From Paramesorhizobium sp049065735 (GTDB lineage Bacteria > Pseudomonadota > Alphaproteobacteria > Rhizobiales > Rhizobiaceae), in NCBI RefSeq assembly GCF_049065735.1, contig NZ_JBAKHD010000001.1, positions 620,001-684,000 on the forward strand: a stretch of DNA of 64,000 nt, in the 5' to 3' direction. Shown one piece after another: positions 17,266 through 25,437 of this stretch. The stretch's first letter is position 1; each line of letters starts with the position of its first letter. Under the pieces are notes generated by a model. The model saw only the letters and a list, made by a program, of their open reading frames with translations, had not been told where the DNA came from and did not search any database. A program made the translations under genes and the position numbers.

Positions 17266-17763
17266 TCATCGCGCTTCGGTGCTGCGTGCCGTCCAGCGTG
17301 ATTCCGCCTCGTCGTCCTGCACCTTCGCTTCCACCCAGCCTCCCGATCCTGTCGAAGGGCCGTCGCGGCGATGTTCCTTCTTCCAGAAAGGCGCGCGGGT
17401 TTTGAGAAAATCCATAAGGAACGAGGCCGCCTCGAATGCCGCCTGCCGGTGCGCTGAGGCAGTGACGACGAGGACGATGTTCTCGCCGGGCTGGATTTTG
17501 CCGTGGCGATGAATGATCCGCAGCCCCGTCAGCGGCCAGCGTTTTATCGCTTCTTCCGCGATCCGCCCGATTTCCGCTTCCGCCATGCCGGGATAATGTT
17601 CGAGCTCCAGCGCCGCCAGCGTTCCGCCCTCGTCGCGGCAAAGGCCGGTGAAGCTCACCACCGCGCCGATATCGCTGCGCCCTGCAGTCAGTGCCGAAAC
17701 CTCATGCGCAAGGTCGAAATCCTCGCGCTGGACGCTGATATAGGGGAGGGGAGCGGTACCCAT
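17266..17763 (-). CDS. moaE: Molybdopterin synthase catalytic subunit MoaE
   Basis: 165 residues. With MoaD it inserts two sulfurs into cyclic pyranopterin monophosphate to make molybdopterin. Family motifs GAVVSFTGLCRDEGG (about 35-50), LELEHYPGMAEAEI, RIIHRHGKIQPGE and ASFLMDFLKTRAPFWKKE are present, including the C-terminal lysines of the active site. It is one base from the moaD stop, so the two are co-translated. The last 30 residues are poorly conserved in composition. Confidence 0.96.
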   Translation of the reverse strand: MGTAPLPYISVQREDFDLAHEVSALTAGRSDIGAVVSFTGLCRDEGGTLAALELEHYPGMAEAEIGRIAEEAIKRWPLTGLRIIHRHGKIQPGENIVLVVTASAHRQAAFEAASFLMDFLKTRAPFWKKEHRRDGPSTGSGGWVEAKVQDDEAESRWTARSTEAR

Positions 17764-17764
17764 C

Positions 17765-18019
17765 TCAACCCCCGGTCATCGGCGGGAAGAGCGCGATCTC
17801 CCGCGCGCCGGTAATCGGCTCGTGATGCGCTGCGTGCTCCTGGTTAATGGCGACGCGGATCACTTTGGGGTTTTGCAGCGCGGCTTCATATTCCTCGCCG
17901 CGCGTCCTCAGATATTCCAGAAGCTCCGCCACCGTCCCCACCTCGGCAGGCAGAGTGATGTCCTCTTCCTCTTTGCCGATGCGCTCGCGCACCCAGGCGA
18001 AATAGACGAGCTTCGTCAT
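17765..18019 (-). CDS. moaD: Molybdopterin synthase sulfur carrier MoaD
   Basis: 84 residues from ATG 18019 (MTKLVYFAWVRERIG); the frame is open further upstream but overlaps pgsA and does not look coding there. Ubiquitin-like fold with the required C-terminal Gly-Gly (FPPMTGG), which is adenylated and converted to thiocarboxylate by MoeB. It is transcribed after pgsA and immediately before moaE. The cofactor it helps make is used by the molybdopterin oxidoreductase encoded at 28050-30155. Confidence 0.95.
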   Translation of the reverse strand: MTKLVYFAWVRERIGKEEEDITLPAEVGTVAELLEYLRTRGEEYEAALQNPKVIRVAINQEHAAHHEPITGAREIALFPPMTGG

Positions 18020-18072
18020 CCTACCTCCAATCGCACGGTCTTCTCCAGAGCAGGCAGCTTGGCGCACATGCT

Positions 18073-18654
18073 TTAGTCCATCACATGCTTGAGCCCGGCG
18101 CGAAAATAATCCCAGCCGGTATAGAGAGTGACGAGCGCCGAAATCCACAGAAGCCCGATGCCGGTCGCGGTCGTGTAGGGGAAGAACTGGTCACCCGCAT
18201 GGCCGGCGAGTAGGAAGCCGATGGCCACCATCTGGATGGTCGTCTTCCATTTGGCAAGCGTACTGACGGGTACGCTCACTTTCAGCTCGGCCAGATATTC
18301 GCGCAGGCCCGAGACGAGGATCTCGCGGCACAGGATGATGATCGCCGCCCACAGCGTCCATCCCGCGATGGTGCGGTCGGCGGCGAGCAGCAGCAGGCAG
18401 GCGGAAACGAGCAGCTTGTCGGCGATCGGGTCCAGCATTCGCCCGATGGTCGAGGTCTGCTTCCAGATGCGCGCAAGATAGCCGTCGAAGAAATCCGTTA
18501 TGCTGGCGGCGGCGAATATGGCGAGCGCCGACCAGCGCGCGGTGTCGCTCGATTTGAGGCTGCCTTCGACGAAAAAGCACAAAACCACCAATGGCACAGC
18601 GAGAATGCGCCCATAGGTGAGAATATTGGGCAGGGACAGGGCGTTTTTCCGCAT
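18073..18654 (-). CDS. pgsA: CDP-diacylglycerol-glycerol-3-phosphate 3-phosphatidyltransferase PgsA
   Basis: 193 residues from ATG 18654 (MRKNALSLPNILTYGRI); a GTG at 18699 would add 15 poorly conserved residues. It makes phosphatidylglycerophosphate, the committed step to phosphatidylglycerol and cardiolipin, in the inner membrane. The CDP-alcohol phosphotransferase motif DG-x2-AR-x8-G-x3-D-x3-D is seen as DFFDGYLAR followed by GRMLDPIAD at about residues 54-78, among several membrane helices. It lies between uvrC and moaD on the same strand, interrupted by a toxin-antitoxin pair. Confidence 0.94.
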   Translation of the reverse strand: MRKNALSLPNILTYGRILAVPLVVLCFFVEGSLKSSDTARWSALAIFAAASITDFFDGYLARIWKQTSTIGRMLDPIADKLLVSACLLLLAADRTIAGWTLWAAIIILCREILVSGLREYLAELKVSVPVSTLAKWKTTIQMVAIGFLLAGHAGDQFFPYTTATGIGLLWISALVTLYTGWDYFRAGLKHVMD

Positions 18655-18809
18655 ATTCGGCAGGTCTCCCGCCGCATGAGGCCGTTGGAGGAGCGTCACG
18701 CGGCAATTTATGAATGTATCGACACATCAACAGCGATGTGGGTAAAAAATCAACACTTAGCTCCGACGCGGCGAGTCGTAATTTGCCCGGCCACGCTCCC
18801 TGCCGCGCT

Positions 18810-19124
18810 TTAATGCGTATGGTCCGGTTTGATTGGCTGGACAGCCAGTCGCAGACCCATGACACGCAGGATGGCGCTCAGGCTGCGCACTTCCGGGTTT
18901 CCTTTTTCTGATAGCGTACGGTAGAGCTGTGTCGCGTTGAGATGCGCTTCCTTGGCGACCTTCGGGACGCCGCCGAATGCCTTGGCCATCTGACGCAACG
19001 TCACCAGCAGTTCATCCTGATCGCCATCGGCGAGGATTGCGTCAAGGGTGGCGGCTGCAAGCTTCGGATCATCCCGGTATAGTTCCGCCATTGCGTCGTC
19101 GTGGTGCCGGTCTTTCATCGTCAT
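18810..19124 (-). CDS. HTH antitoxin of a RelE/HTH toxin-antitoxin pair
   Basis: 104 residues from ATG 19124, which overlaps the toxin stop as ATGA. It has an N-terminal acidic segment, then a predicted helix-turn-helix (about 48-80: AFGGVPKVAKEAHLNATQLY followed by RTLSEKGNPEVRSLSAIL). This matches the probable-addiction-module antidote family. The protein should bind both its toxin and the palindrome at 19452-19475. Toxin-first gene order is usual for this family. Confidence 0.85.
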   Translation of the reverse strand: MTMKDRHHDDAMAELYRDDPKLAAATLDAILADGDQDELLVTLRQMAKAFGGVPKVAKEAHLNATQLYRTLSEKGNPEVRSLSAILRVMGLRLAVQPIKPDHTH

Positions 19125-19447
19125 TGCTCCTTGCGGTTTTGCCAATCTCGCCCATATGCAATTGCCCGCTCAATGTCGGATGCCTGCGTCCTCTTGGTGC
19201 CGCCGCACAGCAGTGGCACTACCGTTTTGCCTGATCGCGCGTAGTAAATGCGATAGCCCGGTCCGATGTCGATGCGCAGCTCATAGACGCCTTCACGCAG
19301 CGGCTTGAAGTCGCCGAAATTGCCCAATTCCAACCGGTTCAGCCGCCGGATGATGGCGATTTTGGCCTGCATGTCGCGAAGCCGGCCCAGCCATTCGGCT
19401 ACCAAATCCTTATCGTCCGCAGTGAGGTAATGGCGTATCTCGAACAT
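19121..19447 (-). CDS. RelE/HigB-like toxin (Gp49-related killer family)
   Basis: 108 residues, typical for the family. Key segments are the N-terminal MFEIRHYLTADDKDLVAEWL, the basic helix QAKIAIIRRLNRLELGNFGD, LREGVYELRIDIGPGYRIYY and VVPLLCGGTKRTQASDIERA. Relatives are ribosome-dependent mRNA interferases; activity of this one is inferred. The start at 19447 lies only 4 bp from a perfect 24-bp palindrome and lacks a clear ribosome-binding site. Its distal end provides AAGGAG for the antitoxin start. Confidence 0.86.
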   Translation of the reverse strand: MFEIRHYLTADDKDLVAEWLGRLRDMQAKIAIIRRLNRLELGNFGDFKPLREGVYELRIDIGPGYRIYYARSGKTVVPLLCGGTKRTQASDIERAIAYGRDWQNRKEQ

Positions 19448-19451
19448 AGTG

Positions 19452-19475
19452 GTTTTTCGTTTATAAACGAAAAAC
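19452..19475. promoter_or_regulatory. Perfect 24-bp palindromic operator of the toxin-antitoxin operon
   Basis: Arms GTTTTTCGTTTA (19452-19463) and TAAACGAAAAAC (19464-19475) are exact inverse complements with no spacer. The palindrome ends four bases before the toxin start codon and abuts a TTGACA (minus strand, 19481-19476). It is the obvious binding site for the HTH antitoxin and would block both promoter and translation start. Confidence 0.8.
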
Positions 19476-19504
19476 TGTCAAGAACAAAACTAGCATGACT
19501 TTCC

Positions 19505-21589
19505 TCATCCCCCTTCATGAAAATGATCCCGTATCGCCCGCGCCATCGCTTCTGAAATCCCCTCGACCCGCATCAGATCCTCCACTGCCGCGCGTGAAAC
19601 CGCTTTGGCCGTGCCGAATTCATGCAGCAGCGCCCTTTTGCGCGCCGGGCCGATCCCGGCGATTTCGTCGAGCGGGTTCTTGACCATCTCCTTCTTGCGC
19701 CGTGCGCGGTGGGTGCCGATGGCGAAGCGGTGGGCTTCGTCGCGCAGGCGCTGGATGAAATAGAGCACCGGGTCGCGCGGCGGCAGGGTGAAGGCGGGCT
19801 TGCCTTCGACGAAGAAGCGCTCGCGCCCCGCATCGCGGTCGACGCCCTTGGCGATGCCGATGGAGGTGACGAGATGGCCGATGCCAAGCTCCGCCAGAAT
19901 GCTGCGAACCGCGCCGACCTGTCCCTGTCCGCCGTCTATGAGGATCAGGTCCGGCCAGGCGGGGAAGCCTTCCCCCGCCAGATCGATGTCTTCCGTACCC
20001 TCCGGTTCGGTTGGATTCACCTGTGTCGGTAAACCGTGCTCTTTCACCAGCCGTGCGAAGCGGCGCTGGATCACCTCGCGCATCATGCCGAAATCGTCGC
20101 CGGGGGTGATGTCTTGCGAGCGGATGTTAAACTTGCGGTACTGGTTCTTGACGAAGCCCTCCGGCCCGGCGACGATCATGCCGCCGACCGCATTGGTGCC
20201 CATGATGTGCGAGTTGTCGTAAACCTCGATGCGCCGCGGCACGCGCGGCAGGCCGAAGGTCTCCGCGAGCCCCTTCAGGAGCCGCGCCTGCGATGAGGTT
20301 TCGGCGAGCCGCCGCCCCAGCGCCTCGCGTGCGTTGGTATGCGCGTGCTCGACGAGGCTCTTCTTCTCGCCCCGCTGCGGCACGGTGACCTGCACGCGAT
20401 GTCCCGCCCGTGTCGAAAGCGCCTCGGCGAGCAGTTCCTGATCCTCCACCGTTTCGGAAAGCAGCACCAGTCGCGGGCATGGCTTGTCGTCATAGAATTG
20501 CGACAGGAAAGCGCCCAGCACCTCCGCATTGCCGAGCGAGGCGTCGGCCTTGGGGAAATAGGCGCGATTGCCCCAGTTCTGCCCGGTGCGGAAGAAGAAC
20601 ACCTGAATGCAGGTCATCCCGCCTTCCTGATGAATGGCGAAAACGTCGGCCTCCTCCACCGTCTGCGGGTTGATGCCCTGATGGCTCTGCACATGCGACA
20701 GGGCGGAAAGGCGGTCGCGATAGATGGCGGCGCGCTCGAAATCGAGCTCAGCCGACGCCTCGCGCATCGCCTGGGAAAGATGCTCCTTCACGCTCTGGCT
20801 CTTGCCGGAGAGGAAAGCCTTCGCCTCGCTGACGAGCCCCGCATAATCCGCATCGCTGATTTCGCCGGTGCAGGGGCCGGAGCAGCGCTTGATCTGATAG
20901 AGCAGGCAGGGGCGGGTGCGGATCTCGAACACCGAATCCGTGCAGGTGCGCAATAGGAAGGCGCGTTGCAGCGCGTTGATGGTGCGGTCCACCGCCCCGG
21001 CAGAGGCGAAGGGGCCGAAATAATCGCCCTTGCGCGAGCGCGCGCCGCGATGCTTGAAAATGCCGGGCGCGCGTTGGTCCCCCGTCATCAGGATATAGGG
21101 GAACGACTTGTCGTCGCGCATCAGCACATTGAAGCGCGGGCGCAGGCGCTTAATGAGGTTTGCTTCCAGCAGCAGCGCCTCAGTCTCGGTACGTGTAACG
21201 ACGAATTCCATCGTTGCCGTCTCGCGCACCATCCGCGCGATGCGGTTGGTGTGGCCGTGGCCACGCGCATAATTGGAGACACGCTTCTTGAGGCTGCGCG
21301 CCTTACCGACATAGAGCACGTCGCCTGCCGCATTGAACATGCGGTATACGCCGGGCTTGTTGGGCAGGCGCTTGACGAAGGCGTCGATCACCTCCGCGCC
21401 GGAGAGTCCGGCCATCGCCTCGCTGTTTTCCTCCAGCGCCGACGCCCATTCGATGGAGTCGGCGAGGCCAGCCCGCGCGGGCTCGCCCGACTCCTCCGTG
21501 TCGAGCGCATCCTCCTGCGTCTCCGCCTCGTCGATGAGGAAGCCGGCAATATCATCCTGCCCGCCGCCCGGTTTCATTCCGCCGCTCAT
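19505..21589 (-). CDS. uvrC: Excinuclease ABC subunit C
   Basis: About 694 residues from ATG 21589, chosen because it overlaps the upstream SDR stop as ATGA; the frame is open to 21682 inside that gene. UvrC makes both incisions in nucleotide excision repair. The GIY-YIG nuclease (about 75-155) shows GVYRMFNAAG and LYVGKARSLKKRVSNY; a UVR motif (around FERAAIYRDRLSAL), the RNase H-like domain (IEVYDNSHIMGTNAVGGMIV, LILIDGGQGQ) and C-terminal helix-hairpin-helix motifs follow. An acidic, poorly conserved 70-residue N-terminal extension precedes the nuclease. Confidence 0.96.
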   Translation of the reverse strand: MSGGMKPGGGQDDIAGFLIDEAETQEDALDTEESGEPARAGLADSIEWASALEENSEAMAGLSGAEVIDAFVKRLPNKPGVYRMFNAAGDVLYVGKARSLKKRVSNYARGHGHTNRIARMVRETATMEFVVTRTETEALLLEANLIKRLRPRFNVLMRDDKSFPYILMTGDQRAPGIFKHRGARSRKGDYFGPFASAGAVDRTINALQRAFLLRTCTDSVFEIRTRPCLLYQIKRCSGPCTGEISDADYAGLVSEAKAFLSGKSQSVKEHLSQAMREASAELDFERAAIYRDRLSALSHVQSHQGINPQTVEEADVFAIHQEGGMTCIQVFFFRTGQNWGNRAYFPKADASLGNAEVLGAFLSQFYDDKPCPRLVLLSETVEDQELLAEALSTRAGHRVQVTVPQRGEKKSLVEHAHTNAREALGRRLAETSSQARLLKGLAETFGLPRVPRRIEVYDNSHIMGTNAVGGMIVAGPEGFVKNQYRKFNIRSQDITPGDDFGMMREVIQRRFARLVKEHGLPTQVNPTEPEGTEDIDLAGEGFPAWPDLILIDGGQGQVGAVRSILAELGIGHLVTSIGIAKGVDRDAGRERFFVEGKPAFTLPPRDPVLYFIQRLRDEAHRFAIGTHRARRKKEMVKNPLDEIAGIGPARKRALLHEFGTAKAVSRAAVEDLMRVEGISEAMARAIRDHFHEGG

Positions 21590-22374
21590 TCCGAAATTCC
21601 CAGGATATCCGGTGTCTCCCATGCCAGATGCTGCCCGCCGTCGAGCGCGATCATCTGGCCGGTCACTGATTTCATCTCCCATAGATAGCGAATCGTGAGG
21701 CCGAAATCAGACAGGGCAGGGCCTTTCCTCAACGGAATCGCCTCCACCTGCCGCTGAAAATCTCCTTCTTCCTGCCGCTCGCTCGGCAGCGTCGGGCCCG
21801 GGCCGATGGCGTTGACCCGAATGCGAGGCGCAAGCGCCTGCGCCAGCGTGCGCGTGGCAGTCCAGAGCCCCGCCTTCGACAGCGTATAGGAGAAGAACAG
21901 CGGATTGGGCTTCCAGACCCGCTGGTCGATCATATTGACGACGAGCCCGTCCTCTCCCTCCGCAAGCGCCGCCGCCATGTTCTCGGCCAAGAGCACCGGC
22001 GCCTTCAGGTGCAGGGCGAAGTGCCTGTCCCATATATCGTCGCCAAGCGCGCCGACATGGTCCTCCACGAAGACCGAAGCATTGTTGACGAGAAGCCGGA
22101 TGGGAAGCGCCAGCGCGGATTGCGCCCTGCCGAAAAGCGCGCGCGCGGCATCCATGTCGCGGAGGTCGGCCTGAACCGTCACCGCACGGCCGCCGCCAGC
22201 CCTGATTTTTTCCGCCAGCGCCTCGCCCTGCGTCATCGAACCGTTGCAATGAATCGCTATGGCGAATCCATGCGCCGCGAGGTCCTCGACGATCGCTTTT
22301 CCGATTCGTTTTGCCCCGCCGGTGACCAGCACCCCGATGGGGGCGGAAAATGCGGCTGGAAATTTGGAGTTCAC
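21586..22374 (-). CDS. Short-chain dehydrogenase/reductase (FolM/pteridine-reductase-like)
   Basis: 262 residues with a Rossmann fold: nucleotide-binding VLVTGGAKRIGKAI at about 16-29, LLVNNASVF at about 95, and the catalytic YTLSKAG (YxxxK) at about 165. GGAKRIG and VNAIGPGPTLPSE resemble dihydromonapterin/pteridine reductases rather than fatty-acid FabG enzymes, but the substrate is inferred only weakly. It is co-transcribed with uvrC by a 4-bp overlap, and uvrC/SDR/omp25 adjacency is a Brucella-type arrangement as far as I recall. Confidence 0.85.
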   Translation of the reverse strand: MNSKFPAAFSAPIGVLVTGGAKRIGKAIVEDLAAHGFAIAIHCNGSMTQGEALAEKIRAGGGRAVTVQADLRDMDAARALFGRAQSALALPIRLLVNNASVFVEDHVGALGDDIWDRHFALHLKAPVLLAENMAAALAEGEDGLVVNMIDQRVWKPNPLFFSYTLSKAGLWTATRTLAQALAPRIRVNAIGPGPTLPSERQEEGDFQRQVEAIPLRKGPALSDFGLTIRYLWEMKSVTGQMIALDGGQHLAWETPDILGISE

Positions 22375-22535
22375 GGTAAACGAATCCTTATCTGTCTATG
22401 CCGTCCGATTTGGTGCCGTCAGCGATAGCAGAATGGGAGGCGGAATTCCTCTGAAGATACGCATCGACCCCCGGGAATGCTGACAATTTGGCGCAAATGC
22501 TCCGGGGTATCGGCCTGCAGTCGCAGCCCGCTGCG

Positions 22536-22598
22536 CCATAATATGGACCACCTTCGGCCATGTGGCCATATTGCAACATCATATTTTAGCCATATTGC
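22536..22598. promoter_or_regulatory. Repeated motifs in the omp25 upstream region
   Basis: The 375-bp gap 22375-22749 contains no convincing gene. It has a small palindrome CCATAATATGG (22536-22546) and two direct copies of GCCATATTGC (22565-22574, 22589-22598) spaced 24 bp. These look like regulator sites for the strongly expressed porin gene, though no regulator can be named from sequence. Confidence 0.4.
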
Positions 22599-22749
22599 GG
22601 ACAGTTTTTTTTCACGGATCGGCACTGGTCGCGCCGCATTTCAGCACGATCTATTGTCCTGTCACAACGCGGTTTCTGCGAGGCCCCCACCTCTCTCCCA
22701 AGCTTGAAACGCGTCCGATTGTAAAAATATGTAAGTAAGGAGAATGCGC

Positions 22750-23394
22750 ATGCGCACTCTTAAGACCCTCGCCCTCGCTACGGCTGCGCTGCTGCCGCTT
22801 ACCATCTCCGCCATGGCCGCTGACGCGATCGTTGACCAGCCGCCGGAACCCGCAGCTCCCGTCGAAGCTGCTCCGCAGTACACCTGGGCCGGCGGTTACA
22901 CCGGTCTCTATGGCGGCTACGGCTGGGGCAAGTTCGGTACCGATTCCGTTGGCGACATCAAGGACAACAACGGCAAGGCTGGCGCCTATGCCGGTTGGAA
23001 CTGGCAGAACGGCAATATCGTCTACGGTGTTGAAGGCGATGCCGGTTACTCCTGGCTGAAGGAAGAAAAGGCCGGCCTCGAAGCCAAGCAGGGCTTTGAA
23101 GGCTCGCTGCGTGGCCGCCTCGGTTACGCCATGGATCCGGCTCTTCTCTACGTGACGGGCGGTGTCGCCGGCTCGAATGTCGAGCTGGATAACGGCCTCG
23201 ACAATGAGAAGAAGTTCCGCGCCGGCTGGACCGTCGGTGCTGGCGCCGAAGCCTTCATCACCCAGAACATCGTCGGCCGCGTCGAATATCGCTACAGCGA
23301 CTTCGGCAAGAAGGACTACGATCTGGGCGCCGCTTCGGTCGAGTCCGACCTGAAGACCCACGACGTCCGTCTCGGCGTCGGCTACAAGTTCTAA
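22750..23394 (+). CDS. omp25: Outer-membrane beta-barrel protein Omp25
   Basis: 214 residues starting MRTLKTLALATAALLPLT. Two in-frame ATGs occur (22744, 22750); AAGGAG at 22737-22742 is 1 and 7 bases away respectively, so 22750 is preferred. A signal peptide is cleaved near AMAADA, followed by a proline-rich stretch and an eight-stranded barrel ending VGYKF with terminal Phe. Segments YTWAGGYTGLYGGYGW, IVYGVEGDAGYSWLK, KQGFEGSLRGRLGY and NIVGRVEYRYSDFG closely follow Brucella Omp25. In Brucella, Omp25 is an abundant surface protein tied to envelope integrity and host interaction. Confidence 0.93.
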   Translation: MRTLKTLALATAALLPLTISAMAADAIVDQPPEPAAPVEAAPQYTWAGGYTGLYGGYGWGKFGTDSVGDIKDNNGKAGAYAGWNWQNGNIVYGVEGDAGYSWLKEEKAGLEAKQGFEGSLRGRLGYAMDPALLYVTGGVAGSNVELDNGLDNEKKFRAGWTVGAGAEAFITQNIVGRVEYRYSDFGKKDYDLGAASVESDLKTHDVRLGVGYKF

Positions 23395-23416
23395 TCCTTC
23401 CAAGATTTGAACACGG

Positions 23417-23444
23417 AAAAGCCGGGCGAAAGCCCGGCTTTTTT
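23417..23444 (+). terminator. Intrinsic terminator of omp25
   Basis: AAGCCGGGC (23419-23427), GAAA loop, GCCCGGCTT (23432-23440) followed by TTTT; the preceding AA can extend pairing with the T-run. Very strong. Confidence 0.95.
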
Positions 23445-23470
23445 GTTGGATAGATCTGCTGGCAGAATGT

Positions 23471-24067
23471 TTACTTCGGCAGCATCCCCGCCAGTTCCGG
23501 ATGCAATTCCCCGAACCGCTTGAGCCAGCGCTTCAGCTTCGGACGGCCCTTTTCCCATTGTCCTTCGAAACGAAGGCTGAGATAACCGAGCGTCGCCGCA
23601 AGCGCGAGATGCCCAGCATTGAGCTTGGCAGTCAGGCGCGGCGGGGCGGCTTCAAGGAGATCGAGCGCCCGCGTGGCCTTGCGCCATTGCCGTTCCAGCC
23701 AGGGCTCATGGATTTTTTCCGCCGGATGAAAGCGGCGCTCATAGACATGGGCGAGAAGCGCGTCGCATAGGCCGTCCGCCAACGCCTCGAGTTTTTCAGC
23801 CTCGAGCCGCTTGTCAGCATTGCGCGGGAAGAGCTTGTTGCCGGAAACGCGGTTCAGATATTGCGTGATAACGCGGCTGTCGAAGATGGTCTTGCCGTCA
23901 TCGATGAGAAGGGTCGGTATCTTGCCAAGGGGGTTCACGGAAACCAACTCTTCCGGCTCGTCATTGGCGTTGACCGTCACCACCTCGACTGGAATGCCCG
24001 CATAATGCGCAGCCATCCGCACCTTGACGCTGTAGGGCGAGGCGGCGGCATAAAGAAGTTTTGTCAT
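23471..24067 (-). CDS. Glutathione S-transferase-like protein
   Basis: 198 residues from ATG 24067. The thioredoxin-like N-terminal domain (MTKLLYAAASPYSVKVRMA; VNPLGKIPTLLIDDGKTIFD with the cis-proline and glutathione-binding DS) precedes an all-helical domain (about 85-195). The catalytic position is a serine (ASPYS) rather than cysteine, which fits the general bacterial GST-like group. Substrate unknown. Convergent with omp25 across its terminator. Confidence 0.87.
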   Translation of the reverse strand: MTKLLYAAASPYSVKVRMAAHYAGIPVEVVTVNANDEPEELVSVNPLGKIPTLLIDDGKTIFDSRVITQYLNRVSGNKLFPRNADKRLEAEKLEALADGLCDALLAHVYERRFHPAEKIHEPWLERQWRKATRALDLLEAAPPRLTAKLNAGHLALAATLGYLSLRFEGQWEKGRPKLKRWLKRFGELHPELAGMLPK

Positions 24068-24101
24068 TTCCGTTGAAGACTCCCAGTGATTTTTTACTCG
24101 T

Positions 24102-24890
24102 TTAACGCACCGGCGGCATGGCGACGGAGCGACGGCGGCAGGCATTGGCATCGACCTCTCCGCAACTGCGGAATTCGAGGTCCTTGGTCATGCATATGCG
24201 CACGTCCTCCAGATGCCCGTCCTTGCAGGTGACTGCTATGCCGCCTGCGGGAATGCCGGGATTGGCGGCGATGAAGGCTTTCTCCACCAGCATCGGGTCG
24301 ACATCGCGGTTGGCAGTGGCGTTGCGGAAGCTCGCCGGGATGGTTATCGCCTCATAGGCGCGGCGCACGGCAGAGAAATAGTCTGTTTGTGAGAGCCCGC
24401 TGCAGCTTCCATGCTTGCGCCATTCGTGACCCATCAAGCCGGCCGAGGGCATGATGTCGCGCATCTGCGAGACGAGGCCGCGCGGCACATAGGGATTGTC
24501 GGTCGGGCAGTCCTGCGGATAGCCGCTCTCATTTTGCGGCCACAGCCCATGCGCGACGAAGGCATAAGGCCGGCTCGACGAACATTGCTGCCGATCCGCG
24601 CGCCGGCCTTCCGTGGCGCAGTAGCTGGGCGACCAGGAAAGCGACAGCACATAAAAATCGAACCCGTGGCCGCCCAGTGAAGCGTCGCCGCTCTGGCCGG
24701 AGGAGGCAGGATCGCCGCTGCCCTCCGGCGATTGGGGATACGGCTTGTTTCCATTGAAAACGGACGTCGGCGAACCGCTATCCCGCGCAACCCGCGAGAG
24801 CGGATTGGGCGCCTCGTCATTGAGAAGCGAGAAAAGAAACCAGGCGATGGCGGCCAGAACCGCCAGGATCAGGAAGCTTCTTTCCTGCAT
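24102..24890 (-). CDS. Exported ribonuclease T2
   Basis: 262 residues. An N-terminal hydrophobic segment (about residues 7-25, ILAVLAAIAWFLFSLL) and a low-complexity linker are followed by the T2 fold: FYVLSLSWSPSYC, then catalytic segment CAS I FVAHGLWPQ (about 110) and CAS II MGHEWRKHGSC (about 160), both with intact histidines. T2 enzymes cleave RNA non-specifically through a 2',3'-cyclic intermediate, here probably in the periplasm or tethered to the inner membrane. The preceding gene on the strand, 14 bp away, encodes an unknown exported protein. Confidence 0.92.
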   Translation of the reverse strand: MQERSFLILAVLAAIAWFLFSLLNDEAPNPLSRVARDSGSPTSVFNGNKPYPQSPEGSGDPASSGQSGDASLGGHGFDFYVLSLSWSPSYCATEGRRADRQQCSSSRPYAFVAHGLWPQNESGYPQDCPTDNPYVPRGLVSQMRDIMPSAGLMGHEWRKHGSCSGLSQTDYFSAVRRAYEAITIPASFRNATANRDVDPMLVEKAFIAANPGIPAGGIAVTCKDGHLEDVRICMTKDLEFRSCGEVDANACRRRSVAMPPVR

Positions 24891-24904
24891 TCTCTGTCTA
24901 CCGC

Positions 24905-25375
24905 TCAGCGAAGAACGCGGCAGGCGCCGTCATACGCATTCCAGCGGTCGAAGCCGGCGACGCAGAACTCGACATTGTCGCCGATGGAGGCGAAGCCTTG
25001 GCCTTCCTCAACCATGTACCAGACCGCGCGTTGATCGCCGTCGGAAAGGACGGCAGTGCCGCGGCAATAATGGCGGGTGATCAGCGGAGGCGTCCCGCCG
25101 GGCTCGAAACGGTTCTGGGAGATGTTGCTGAAAGCCGAAATGCCGACCTGCGGCAGATTGGGCACATGCGTCACCTGATAGCTAAAGCGCGAGACGATGG
25201 ATTTCAGCACCCGCTGGTCGCTGCAGACACCGCCGGTATCGGTATAGTCTGCGCGCGCCGCCAGAAGATCGGCTGCTGCGACGGGATTAGAGGAAAGGCC
25301 GCCTGCGGAAAGGACGGTGGCAAGGGCGAGTGCCGCAGAGGCAAGCATATGGCTGAATTGTCCGAAGCGCTTCAT
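24905..25375 (-). CDS. Unrecognised exported four-cysteine protein upstream of RNase T2
   Basis: 156 residues from ATG 25375 (MKRFGQFSHMLASAALALA), a signal peptide probably cleaved near VAAADLL. The mature part has four cysteines (GGVCSDQ, HYCRGTA, EFCVAGF, GACRVLR) that could form two disulfides, and a conserved-looking SRFSYQVTHVPNLPQV and AVWYMVEEGQGF. I do not recognise a named family. It is 14 bp from the RNase T2 gene on the same strand, so co-expression is likely; a role with the RNase is only a hypothesis. Confidence 0.8.
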   Translation of the reverse strand: MKRFGQFSHMLASAALALATVLSAGGLSSNPVAAADLLAARADYTDTGGVCSDQRVLKSIVSRFSYQVTHVPNLPQVGISAFSNISQNRFEPGGTPPLITRHYCRGTAVLSDGDQRAVWYMVEEGQGFASIGDNVEFCVAGFDRWNAYDGACRVLR

Positions 25376-25437
25376 TGACCAATTCCTGTATCGGTAGTGG
25401 AGCATATGATTTACCTTCGGCTACCGCCGGGCTTCGG

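Noticed and set aside
22388..22582. 64-codon minus-strand frame upstream of omp25
   Set aside because: Lies over repeated regulatory-looking DNA, no domain and no good start context.
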